Source: an uncultured Altererythrobacter sp. (GTDB taxonomy: Bacteria > Pseudomonadota > Alphaproteobacteria > Sphingomonadales > Sphingomonadaceae). From it: 10,407 nt of DNA. Positions 1-5,886 of the stretch are shown piece by piece. The position numbers were made by a program, and so were the translations under genes. The stretch covers positions 1-10,407 of the forward strand of contig CALFEA010000260.1 in assembly GCA_937950385.1 (NCBI GenBank). Direction: 5' to 3'. The notes beneath the pieces were generated by a model, which was not told where the DNA came from, searched no databases, and was given only the letters and a program-made list of their open reading frames with translations. How positions within the stretch are numbered: position 1 is the first letter of the stretch; each line of letters begins with the position of its first letter.

Positions 1-569
1 TGCATGAAGCAGGTACGGATTACGAATCTGTCGTTTTTAACTGGGACAGCAAACCCGCCAATTTCACAGACATCAATCCCATGGGCAAAGTGCCCACATT
101 GGTGCATCATTTGGATGGCCAAGACCATGCCGTGACGGAAACGGCGGCCATATGTCACTATCTAGCAGAAACGCATCTGGATGCAGGGCTCCTCCCCCAA
201 CCCCATGAAAAAGCGGCCTATTTCCGCTGGTTATTCTTTGCCGCAGGGCCGATGGAGCAAGCCCTAATGGCGCGTGCGTTGGAATGGGAAGTGCCCGAAG
301 GCAAATCAAGCACTGCCGGTTTTGGCTCGCTGGAATTGACGCTGGATGCCGCCGACAAATGGCTTTCGGCCAATGATTATGCCGCCGGAAACCGCTTTAC
401 CATGGCCGATGTGTATTTCGGCAGCCAGTTTATTTGGGGCCTGCGATTTGGATCGATTCCAGAACGGCCCAGCTTTAGCGCCTATGTTGAGCGGCTGACA
501 GCTAGAGACAAATACCGCGAGGCCTTAGCCATTGATAATGCACTGATAAAAGCGGACCAAGGCAAGTAA
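1..569 (+). CDS. Glutathione S-transferase family protein (5' truncated)
   Basis: The reading frame is open from base 3, so the gene enters from the left edge; 188 residues are visible and an internal Met at base 81 is not the true start. The visible part begins inside the N-terminal thioredoxin-like domain. It shows NPMGKVPTL, which holds the cis-proline that contacts the glutathione backbone, then the ETAAICHYLA stretch, where an acidic residue followed by Ser/Thr binds the glutamyl end of glutathione. An all-helical C-terminal domain follows, with the N-capping box motif NRFTMAD typical of GST folds. The first strand with the catalytic Ser/Cys/Tyr lies outside the window, so the GST class cannot be assigned. 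A cytosolic enzyme conjugating or reducing substrates with glutathione is expected; the substrate is unknown. It converges on the J-domain gene. No clear terminator hairpin follows the TAA stop. Confidence 0.92.
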   Translation, partial: HEAGTDYESVVFNWDSKPANFTDINPMGKVPTLVHHLDGQDHAVTETAAICHYLAETHLDAGLLPQPHEKAAYFRWLFFAAGPMEQALMARALEWEVPEGKSSTAGFGSLELTLDAADKWLSANDYAAGNRFTMADVYFGSQFIWGLRFGSIPERPSFSAYVERLTARDKYREALAIDNALIKADQGK

Positions 570-588
570 ACCGCCCTAAAAAGACCGC

Positions 589-618
589 GAGGCCAGATGA
601 GGCCAAACGAGGCCAAAG
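589..618. repeat. Three tandem 10-bp GAGGCCA repeats
   Basis: Three head-to-tail 10-bp units read GAGGCCAGAT, GAGGCCAAAC and GAGGCCAAAG. The first seven bases are identical in all three, and each unit has a GGCC core. They lie between the convergent GST and J-domain genes. The 11-mer ACCGCGAGGCC at 584-594, which enters the first unit, also occurs 70 bp upstream at 514-524 inside the GST gene. The period matches about one helical turn. No function can be assigned; it may simply be a short slippage expansion. Confidence 0.7.
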
Positions 619-672
619 CCGAGATCTAGTGGTAATCGCCTGAGATCATTCACAAAATTCGGGGCCAAATGC

Positions 673-1278
673 TCAGACAATTATGCTGCATTTGCGCAAG
701 GTCTGATAGGCATCGACTACCCTGCCCAAACGCGCTTCAAATTGCCGGTCACCGCCATTGCGGTCGGGATGATAGCGCCGCACCAATTCTGAATAGCGGC
801 GCCGCAATTTGGGCCGGTCGGTTTCCATATCCAACCCGAGAACATCCAAGGCTTGCGCTTCTTCTTGGCTAAACCGAGGCGCTGAAAAATCATGGGCTGC
901 TTGCGCGGCTCTTCCCCTGGCGCGGGCTTTAATCCCAGCAGCGCGCGCGCCGATTGCATCCAAGGGGTCAGAAAATTGCGACCAGCGCGGCAAGCCATCG
1001 GCCCCAGCTGTCGGTGAGAATGCCGGGCTTTCAGTTTGCCACCCAGCCGCAGGCGATTGCGCGGCGATAACTTCTTCCGCGCTCATCCCTTCAAACCAAT
1101 CATAGCCGGCATTAAATTCGCGCACATGGGTCAAGCAAAACCAGCGATATTCGCCGGGTCCATCAAACCCGCCGCGCCGATTGCCGGGCGCACGAAATTC
1201 GCCCGCCTCATCGCAATAGGGAGCCTGACAAACCTGCCCCGTCTCCTCAAATCGTCCATGAAACTTGCTTTGCGCCAT
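673..1278 (-). CDS. J-domain (DnaJ-type) co-chaperone with N-terminal Cys/His motif
   Basis: A 201-residue protein with its J domain at the C-terminus (about residues 143-195) instead of the N-terminus. The HPD tripeptide that stimulates DnaK ATPase activity is at 170-172, in RRYHPDRNGGD, preceded by a basic helix II. The N-terminal 60 residues hold CQAPYC (C17, C22) and WFCLTH (C48, H51), a CX4C...CX2H arrangement that could bind zinc, plus the stretch HVREFNAGYDWF. From memory this resembles J-domain proteins found next to bolA and sometimes cobS in alphaproteobacteria. The start was set at 1278 because the frame can be extended to 1599 only by running antisense through bolA, and GGGAGG lies immediately upstream; spacing to this ATG is short (about 2 nt), and a GTG one codon earlier is possible. 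It is likely a soluble DnaK partner; its client is unknown. Confidence 0.88.
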   Translation of the reverse strand: MAQSKFHGRFEETGQVCQAPYCDEAGEFRAPGNRRGGFDGPGEYRWFCLTHVREFNAGYDWFEGMSAEEVIAAQSPAAGWQTESPAFSPTAGADGLPRWSQFSDPLDAIGARAAGIKARARGRAAQAAHDFSAPRFSQEEAQALDVLGLDMETDRPKLRRRYSELVRRYHPDRNGGDRQFEARLGRVVDAYQTLRKCSIIV

Positions 1279-1297
1279 CACCTCCCACAATGGTGAT
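1277..1297. repeat. Inverted repeat over the J-domain gene start and ribosome binding site
   Basis: ATCACC (1277-1282) and GGTGAT (1292-1297) are perfect 6-bp complements separated by 9 bases. In the leftward transcript the order is ATCACC, loop ATTGTGGGA, then GGTGAT; the second arm contains part of the Shine-Dalgarno region and the first two bases of the ATG start. A hairpin could therefore mask initiation, or the site could be an operator in the divergent bolA/J-domain region. With only 6 bp, chance is not excluded. Confidence 0.4.
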
Positions 1298-1329
1298 CCA
1301 AAGCGTAAATGTGAATAGGAATATGCCAA

Positions 1330-1602
1330 ATGCCCACCACAATCGCCGAAGAAATGGAAAGCCTGCTGCGTGAAGAGTTTGCGCCAACCAAATTGCAAAT
1401 CATCAATGATAGCGCCCAGCATTCCGGCCATTCCGGCGATGATGGCTCGGGCGAATCGCATTTCACCATTGTGATCGAAGCGCCGAAATTTGCTGAAATG
1501 AACCGCCTTGCCCGCCAGCGCGCAGTGATCGCCGCCCTTGGCAATATTGTTGGCGAGCGCGTGCATGCCGTGGCAATAAAGGCCAGCGTACCGGCGCAAT
1601 GA
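1330..1602 (+). CDS. bolA: BolA family protein
   Basis: A 90-residue protein, the usual size for the family. It has an N-terminal helix, then SHFTIVIEAPKF, which matches the conserved SHF strand of BolA, then the NRLARQRAVIAAL helix corresponding to the family's R-H-R-x-V-x-x-L segment, and ends in ERVHAVAIKA, which carries the near-invariant histidine (HAL/HAV) that can help ligate a [2Fe-2S] cluster with a monothiol glutaredoxin. BolA proteins are known for iron-sulfur cluster handling and for stress-related gene regulation; which applies here cannot be told. The ATG at 1330 has AGGA at 1317-1320, about 9 bases upstream; the ATG at 1323 is out of frame. The gene is divergent from the J-domain gene and overlaps the following Nudix gene by 4 bp (ATGA), so the two are probably translationally coupled. 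Confidence 0.93.
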   Translation: MPTTIAEEMESLLREEFAPTKLQIINDSAQHSGHSGDDGSGESHFTIVIEAPKFAEMNRLARQRAVIAALGNIVGERVHAVAIKASVPAQ

Positions 1603-2075
1603 CTGGCGGCAATGTTTCGCCCAAACGCATCCGCCGCGCCGCGCGTATCATCTTGATTGATCCAGCAGGCCGCGTGCTGATGTTCCGCTTTACCGTTGCG
1701 GGTCGCCCGCCCTTTTGGGTGACCGCTGGCGGGGAATGCGATCCGGGCGAAAGTTTCGATGACGCGGCGCGGCGCGAACTGCTGGAGGAAACCGGCATCA
1801 CCGCCGAACCGGGCCCGCAAATTGCGCGCATCCAGCCGGAATTTGTCACCGTCGAAGGCGAGCCGGTGCAAGCCGATGAACGCTATTATATTGTTCATGC
1901 CAGCAGCGATGTGATCGACATTTCTGGTCATACAGAGCTGGAACAGCGCGTAATGCAAGAGCACCGCTGGTTTACGCCTCAAGAATTGGACAATTGGCAC
2001 GAGGCGGTCTTCCCCGCCAATATCACGCAATTGCTGGACAAGAGCGCGAGCGAAAGCGACACAACACAGCCATAA
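1599..2075 (+). CDS. Nudix hydrolase
   Basis: A 158-residue single-domain protein. The complete Nudix box G-x5-E-x7-RE-U-x-EE-x-G-U runs from G45 to I67 (GECDPGE, then RELLEETGI), with all metal-binding glutamates present, so it should hydrolyse a nucleoside diphosphate linked to some moiety X using Mg2+ or Mn2+. The preceding RIILIDPAGRVLMFRF strands are typical. No specificity motif is obvious: it could be a housecleaning (d)NTP or Ap4A type enzyme or act on another dinucleotide. It starts within the bolA stop codon (ATGA overlap) and ends 22 bp before the dehydrogenase gene, suggesting co-transcription with both. Confidence 0.95.
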   Translation: MTGGNVSPKRIRRAARIILIDPAGRVLMFRFTVAGRPPFWVTAGGECDPGESFDDAARRELLEETGITAEPGPQIARIQPEFVTVEGEPVQADERYYIVHASSDVIDISGHTELEQRVMQEHRWFTPQELDNWHEAVFPANITQLLDKSASESDTTQP

Positions 2076-2097
2076 TTATGCAAGCGAGAGATATGGT

Positions 2098-2916
2098 ATG
2101 GATTTCAAAGGCAAAACTGTTTGGATCACCGGCGCATCCAGCGGCATTGGCGCAAGCCTAGCGCGCGAATGGTCGCAGCGCGGGGCCAACATCGTCTTGT
2201 CCGGCCGCGATGAAGCGCGCCTTGGCGAAGTCGCCGAAGATTGCGCACAAAGTGGCGGCCAAACGCTCATACTGCCCTTTGATGTCCGCGATGATGACGC
2301 CTTGGCGGCGGCCACAGAGAAAGCGATTGGCTGGAAAAACGGTGTCGATATTGCAGTTGCCAATGCAGGTGTCTCGCAAAGATCGCGCGCGCTCAAAACC
2401 GAGATGCAAGTGTACCGCGATATCATCGATATCGACCTGACCGCACAGATCGCTTTTTCCCAAAGTCTGATCGGGCATATGGCGGATCGCGGCAGCGGAA
2501 ACTTGCTGTTTATCTCCTCCATCGCAGGCAAAGTCGGCGTGCCCATGCGCACCGCTTACTCCGCAGCAAAGTTTGGCCTTGCAGGCTATGCAGATGCTTT
2601 GCGCGCCGAATTGTCGATCAACGGGGTTCAGGTTCACACGATCTATCCCGGCTCTGTTGCAACCGATGTCGCGCGCAATGCTCTGGTCGCTGACGGCGCG
2701 AAACGCGGGCGCAGCGACAAGGTTATTGACGAAGGTATTCCCGCCGATGACGCTGCAAAAACCATGGTGGACGCCGTTGCCAAGGGCGAGCGCGAAATCA
2801 TTGTCGCGCAGGGTTTTGAAGAGCAAATGGGCGAAATGCGCCGTACGCCAGAGGCTTTGATGGACCAGACCGCCAAAATGGTAGCTGATGGCTACATGGA
2901 CAAAATGGAAAGCTAA
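2098..2916 (+). CDS. Short-chain dehydrogenase/reductase (SDR family)
   Basis: A 272-residue classical SDR. The cofactor-binding TGASSGIG is at 11-18, D62 in FDVRD is placed to contact adenine, NAG is at 89-91, the catalytic Ser is S141 (ISS), YSAAK gives Y154 and K158, and PGSVATD follows the active site. R37 after the second strand (SGRD) suggests NADP(H) preference, an inference. The usual catalytic Asn of helix 4 (in an N-x-x-G context) appears as D113 in the stretch DIIDIDLTAQ. The sequence resembles DHRS7-like or 'SDR family oxidoreductase' proteins acting on lipid or steroid-like alcohols, but the substrate is unknown. Start at 2098, preceded by GAGAG about 7 bases upstream; another ATG at 2093 is out of frame. 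The hydrolase gene begins 3 bp after its stop, so they are likely one operon. Confidence 0.95.
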   Translation: MDFKGKTVWITGASSGIGASLAREWSQRGANIVLSGRDEARLGEVAEDCAQSGGQTLILPFDVRDDDALAAATEKAIGWKNGVDIAVANAGVSQRSRALKTEMQVYRDIIDIDLTAQIAFSQSLIGHMADRGSGNLLFISSIAGKVGVPMRTAYSAAKFGLAGYADALRAELSINGVQVHTIYPGSVATDVARNALVADGAKRGRSDKVIDEGIPADDAAKTMVDAVAKGEREIIVAQGFEEQMGEMRRTPEALMDQTAKMVADGYMDKMES

Positions 2917-2919
2917 GCG

Positions 2920-3843
2920 ATGATCGATCTGCCGCAAAAGCGCGTGACACTTGCCAATGGGATTGAGCTGGATGTGGTGGATGAAGGAGCAATTGACGCG
3001 CCCGTCTTGATCTTCCTGCACGGCTTTCCTGAAAACCACCGCACGTGGCGGCATCAAATCGCGCATTTTTGCGGGGAATTCCGCTGCGTTGCGCCTGATC
3101 AACGCGGCTATATGGGATCGTCCAAGCCTGAAGGATTGCAGAATTACACGCCTGATCAAATGATTGGCGATGTGTTCCTGCTGGCCGATGCGCTCGGCAT
3201 CGCAAAATTCACAATCATCGGCCATGATTGGGGCGGCGCGATTGCCTGGGGCACAGCCATTGGCGGCCAACATAGCCGAGTTGAACGCGCAATCATCGCC
3301 AATGCGCCCCACCCTTTGATCTTTCCAAAGCTGCTGTGGACCAATCATCAACAGCGGCATAGCAGCCAATATATGCGCGATTTCCGCGATCCGGCGAATG
3401 ATGTGCTGGTCACAGAACATGGCCTCGGCGGATTGCTCGACAGTGTCACCAACTGGCAGGCAACCGATGCGATGGAGCCTGAGGAGCGCGATGCTTTGCT
3501 CAAAAGCTGGGAGAACCGCGAGGCGGCAATGGCCATGCTCAATTGGTACCGCGCCACACCATTGGAAGTGCCGCCCATGCACGCACCGTTTGAACTGCCC
3601 GCAGGCTTTGAATTGCCGCAAGTGCCCGATTTGAGCATTCCCACGCTAGTAATGTGGGGCATGGATGATCTCGCCCTGCCGCCTGAGAACCTTGAGGGTT
3701 TGGAGGATGTGATAGAGGAATTGACGCTGGTCAAAATTCCGCAAGCTGCCCATTTCATCCCGTGGGAAGCGCCAAAAGCTGTCACATCTGTGATGGATGA
3801 CTTTCTAAATTCAACGCTGCAAACGCAGCCAACTTTGCATTGA
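2920..3843 (+). CDS. Alpha/beta hydrolase, epoxide hydrolase-like
   Basis: A 307-residue alpha/beta-fold hydrolase with the full epoxide-hydrolase signature. HGFPE at 34-38 forms the oxyanion hole, DQRGY is at 60-64, GHDWGG at 101-106 has nucleophile D103, WGMDD at 246-250 supplies the acid (probably D250), and H278 in AAHFIPWEAP is the catalytic base. Two cap-domain tyrosines sit where epoxide hydrolases hold the ring-opening pair: Y151 in SSQYMRDF and Y210 in LNWYR. The expected reaction is epoxide plus water to a vicinal diol through an alkyl-enzyme ester. Haloacetate or haloalkane dehalogenases share the Asp nucleophile, but the LNWYR tyrosine favours epoxide hydrolase. No signal peptide is seen. 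It follows the SDR gene by 3 bp with little of a Shine-Dalgarno of its own, so translation is probably coupled. The native substrate is unknown. Confidence 0.86.
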   Translation: MIDLPQKRVTLANGIELDVVDEGAIDAPVLIFLHGFPENHRTWRHQIAHFCGEFRCVAPDQRGYMGSSKPEGLQNYTPDQMIGDVFLLADALGIAKFTIIGHDWGGAIAWGTAIGGQHSRVERAIIANAPHPLIFPKLLWTNHQQRHSSQYMRDFRDPANDVLVTEHGLGGLLDSVTNWQATDAMEPEERDALLKSWENREAAMAMLNWYRATPLEVPPMHAPFELPAGFELPQVPDLSIPTLVMWGMDDLALPPENLEGLEDVIEELTLVKIPQAAHFIPWEAPKAVTSVMDDFLNSTLQTQPTLH

Positions 3844-3855
3844 AGGATTGGAACA

Positions 3856-4071
3856 ATGACCACGAACCGCGATGTTACCAAGGAATATACGACAGAGCAG
3901 AATATCCAGAAATTGGAGCGTCTGATCGAGAGCCTGCGCGAGAATAAGCCGTTTGAAATTCAGGTGGATAATGAACGGATTTATGTGCCAGCGGGTGCGG
4001 AATTCACTGTGGAACATGAGCGTGAAGGCAGCTTGCATGAATTGGAATTTCAATTCCGCTGGGATGATTAA
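3856..4071 (+). CDS. Small acidic amphi-Trp domain protein
   Basis: A 71-residue, strongly acidic protein. It has an N-terminal amphipathic helix (about 12-30, TEQNIQKLERLIESL) and then alternating strands (FEIQV, ERIYVP, EFTVEHERE, HELEFQFRW) ending in a Trp-Asp-Asp tail. This layout, with the conserved C-terminal W after an E-L-E-F-x-F-x-W strand, matches what I recall of the amphi-Trp domain family; no biochemical function is established for it as far as I know. It has a clear AAGGA at 3843-3847, 8 bases before the ATG. It sits 12 bp downstream of the hydrolase gene and is the last gene of the rightward run. The stop is only 4 bp from the stop of the convergent DUF2332 gene, and no strong terminator is visible between them. 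Confidence 0.8.
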   Translation: MTTNRDVTKEYTTEQNIQKLERLIESLRENKPFEIQVDNERIYVPAGAEFTVEHEREGSLHELEFQFRWDD

Positions 4072-4075
4072 AGGC

Positions 4076-5149
4076 TCAGCCTCCCAGCCATTCCACCCAA
4101 GCCCCATGCGCATGGGCATAAGCGAGCAATTTGGGCTGTTTGCCTTCGCTGCTCCCGTTCCAATAGCGCACTTTGAGCTCGTGACGGAAAGTTGCAGGAT
4201 CGGTCTCTAGCGCGGCCCATGCCAGCGGGCGTTCAGGCGTGGCATCCTCCCCTGCGCGCTCCATTGCCGCTGTGATGGCATCTTGCTTATCGGCGGGCAT
4301 ATATTGCCACATGATCGAGTGAACCATGGTGCGCGTGACCCCCTCTGCTTGCGGCTGGGCGAGCTGGTCATGCACAAATTCGGCTGCATCTTGCTCATTT
4401 AAATCGGGTGCATTCTCCGCTGCCAAAGCAATCGCTGCATCAATCCGCGCCATGCGTTCCGTGGCATCGGGCCAGACATAGCTTTGGAGTTTTAGCGCGG
4501 CATCCGGATCGCTGAGATCGATCACCTGCTGATCGCAGCCGCAAATGCTCTCAATTGTGACGGGATTATCGGGCGGCGCATCGCCGCGCCATTCCGGCTC
4601 AATCTGCATCGGTGAACCGGCCGCGCCCACATGCGTCCCGCCAAGCCGGTAAAAATAGCGCTCCATCATTGTGTTCACGCCCGCACTTGCGCCCAGCTCA
4701 AATATATCAAAGCGCGGACCAAGCTTGCCCGACAGCCACAGCAGGCCCGCCATCAAGCTGGCAGAGCGCCCGGCCTCATTGGTTTGCGGCGGCCCGTCGA
4801 GCCATGGCAGCAATTGCGTATCATAGGTTGCGGCCAGCTCTGCTACCAATGCATCAATCGCGCCCTGATCGCTCAACGCGCCGGAATAGACCTGCGCCAG
4901 CCGATCATCAGCGCCGCTCAAAACCAGATGGTGCATCCCTCCTGCAAGGCGCAAAGGCAAAGCATCTTTCAGCTTGAGCCCCGGCCAATTGGCGATGGCT
5001 TGCCCAGTTTGCGTTGACCCTTGTGCCAATTTCCCCAAAGCGCGCACCACCCGCGCAGTGCAAGGCGCGCCATTTTGCTCAGCATGCGATGCCTGCCATG
5101 CAAACGCCTCGGCGATATCGGTCATATTCATAACTTCATTGGCTGGCAT
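4076..5149 (-). CDS. DUF2332 domain protein
   Basis: A 357-residue protein matching the DUF2332 family over its whole length. Recognisable blocks are [16 protein letters not shown] (about 64-80), QTNEAGRSA (122-130), [10 protein letters not shown] (150-159), [10 protein letters not shown] and [10 protein letters not shown] (276-285). The E-x-G-x-S-x-G-x-N block looks like a Rossmann-type glycine-rich loop as in SAM-dependent methyltransferases, but no activity is established, so function is unknown. The start at 5149 was chosen because AGGA lies about 9 bases upstream in the leftward strand. Met codons at 5131 and 5125 are alternatives, the latter giving the MTDIAEAF N-terminus; an extension to 5194 would run towards hisG. 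It is divergent from hisG and converges on the amphi-Trp gene. No signal peptide or membrane segment is seen. Confidence 0.87.
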   Translation of the reverse strand: MPANEVMNMTDIAEAFAWQASHAEQNGAPCTARVVRALGKLAQGSTQTGQAIANWPGLKLKDALPLRLAGGMHHLVLSGADDRLAQVYSGALSDQGAIDALVAELAATYDTQLLPWLDGPPQTNEAGRSASLMAGLLWLSGKLGPRFDIFELGASAGVNTMMERYFYRLGGTHVGAAGSPMQIEPEWRGDAPPDNPVTIESICGCDQQVIDLSDPDAALKLQSYVWPDATERMARIDAAIALAAENAPDLNEQDAAEFVHDQLAQPQAEGVTRTMVHSIMWQYMPADKQDAITAAMERAGEDATPERPLAWAALETDPATFRHELKVRYWNGSSEGKQPKLLAYAHAHGAWVEWLGG

Positions 5150-5156
5150 ATATAAT
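5127..5156 (+). promoter_or_regulatory. Probable sigma70-type promoter for hisG
   Basis: A perfect -10 hexamer TATAAT lies at 5151-5156, with TTCATA (4 of 6 matches to TTGACA) at 5127-5132, giving an 18-bp spacer. Transcription would start near 5163 and leave about 50 nt of leader before the hisG ATG at 5215. The element overlaps the start and Shine-Dalgarno region of the divergent DUF2332 gene, so the two genes could interfere. No histidine-rich leader peptide is visible in the leader. Confidence 0.5.
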
Positions 5157-5214
5157 TTCCTGCTGCGAACTTTGGTTGCCCTTTGCGCCTCCAATGCCTA
5201 TTTGCGGCGGCGAC

Positions 5215-5886
5215 ATGGAAACACCTGCCCTCACCCCCTTAACCTTCGCGATTCCCAAAGGCCGTATCTTGGACGAGGCGCTGCCAGTTATGGCGCGTGC
5301 TGGAGTCGTGCCCGAGGCAGGCTTTTATGACAAGGCCAACCGCTCACTCAGCTTTGACTGCACGCGCGATGATATGCGCCTGATCAGAGTGCGCGCATTT
5401 GATGTTGCCACTTTCGTCGCGCATGGCGCAGCGCAAGTCGGTATCGTCGGCAGCGATGTGGTGGAAGAGTTTGATTACGCTGATCTTTATGCCCCCGTTG
5501 ACCTTGATATTGGCCATTGCCGGCTATCGGTTGCGATGCGCGCGGATGAGACCAGTAGTCCCCAATCGAGCGCCAGCCATTTGCGCGTTGCGACCAAATA
5601 CCCCTCGCTCACCCGCCGCCATTTCGAAGCTCGCGGCATTCAAGCTGAATGCGTCAAATTGAACGGCGCAATGGAGCTTGCCCCCTCACTTGGGCTGGCC
5701 AGTCAGATCGTCGATCTGGTTTCAACCGGTGCAACATTGAAACAAAATGGATTGGTGGAAACCGACCGCATTGTCGACATTACCGCGCGGCTGATCGTCA
5801 ATCGTGCTGCGCTCAAAACAGATCCGCGTGTTGCAGAACTGGTCGCGGCCTTTCGCGCTGATGCCGAAAGCCGGCAGAACTCCTGA
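5215..5886 (+). CDS. hisG: ATP phosphoribosyltransferase catalytic subunit, short form
   Basis: HisG catalyses the first step of histidine biosynthesis, ATP + PRPP to phosphoribosyl-ATP + PPi. The 223-residue product starts [16 protein letters not shown] and has [34 protein letters not shown] and the PRPP-binding loop [16 protein letters not shown] (165-180). It ends shortly after the catalytic domain and lacks the roughly 80-residue C-terminal regulatory domain of long HisG. Short HisG enzymes work as a complex with the HisRS-like HisZ, which is not encoded in this window. In-frame upstream starts (TTG at 5176, ATG at 5194) were rejected because the added residues match nothing in the family and the TTG lies almost at the predicted transcription start. 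Shine-Dalgarno for 5215 is weak. The stop overlaps the hisD start by one base (TGATG). Confidence 0.96.
   Translation: METPALTPLTFAIPKGRILDEALPVMARAGVVPEAGFYDKANRSLSFDCTRDDMRLIRVRAFDVATFVAHGAAQVGIVGSDVVEEFDYADLYAPVDLDIGHCRLSVAMRADETSSPQSSASHLRVATKYPSLTRRHFEARGIQAECVKLNGAMELAPSLGLASQIVDLVSTGATLKQNGLVETDRIVDITARLIVNRAALKTDPRVAELVAAFRADAESRQNS

Noticed and set aside
1278..1599. Extension of the J-domain gene upstream to 1599
   Set aside because: The extra residues are antisense to bolA and match nothing; the family-like sequence begins near MAQSKFHGRF at 1278.
1278..2030. A 250-codon minus-strand frame over bolA and the Nudix gene
   Set aside because: Antisense shadow of two recognisable genes, with no domain resemblance.
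2158..3621. A 487-codon open frame on the minus strand across the SDR and hydrolase genes
   Set aside because: It is wholly antisense to two well-supported genes, resembles no family, and long antisense frames are expected in GC-rich coding sequence.
4039..4082. Possible terminators: GAATTG/CAATTC (4039-4056) and AGGCTCAGCCT (4072-4082)
   Set aside because: The first is an AT-rich 6-bp stem inside the amphi-Trp gene; the second gives only a 4-bp stem with no T-run. Neither is convincing.
5149..5194. DUF2332 start at 5194
   Set aside because: The added basic residues are not family-like and the AGGA before 5149 fits a start there; an overlap with upstream hisG starts would be needed.
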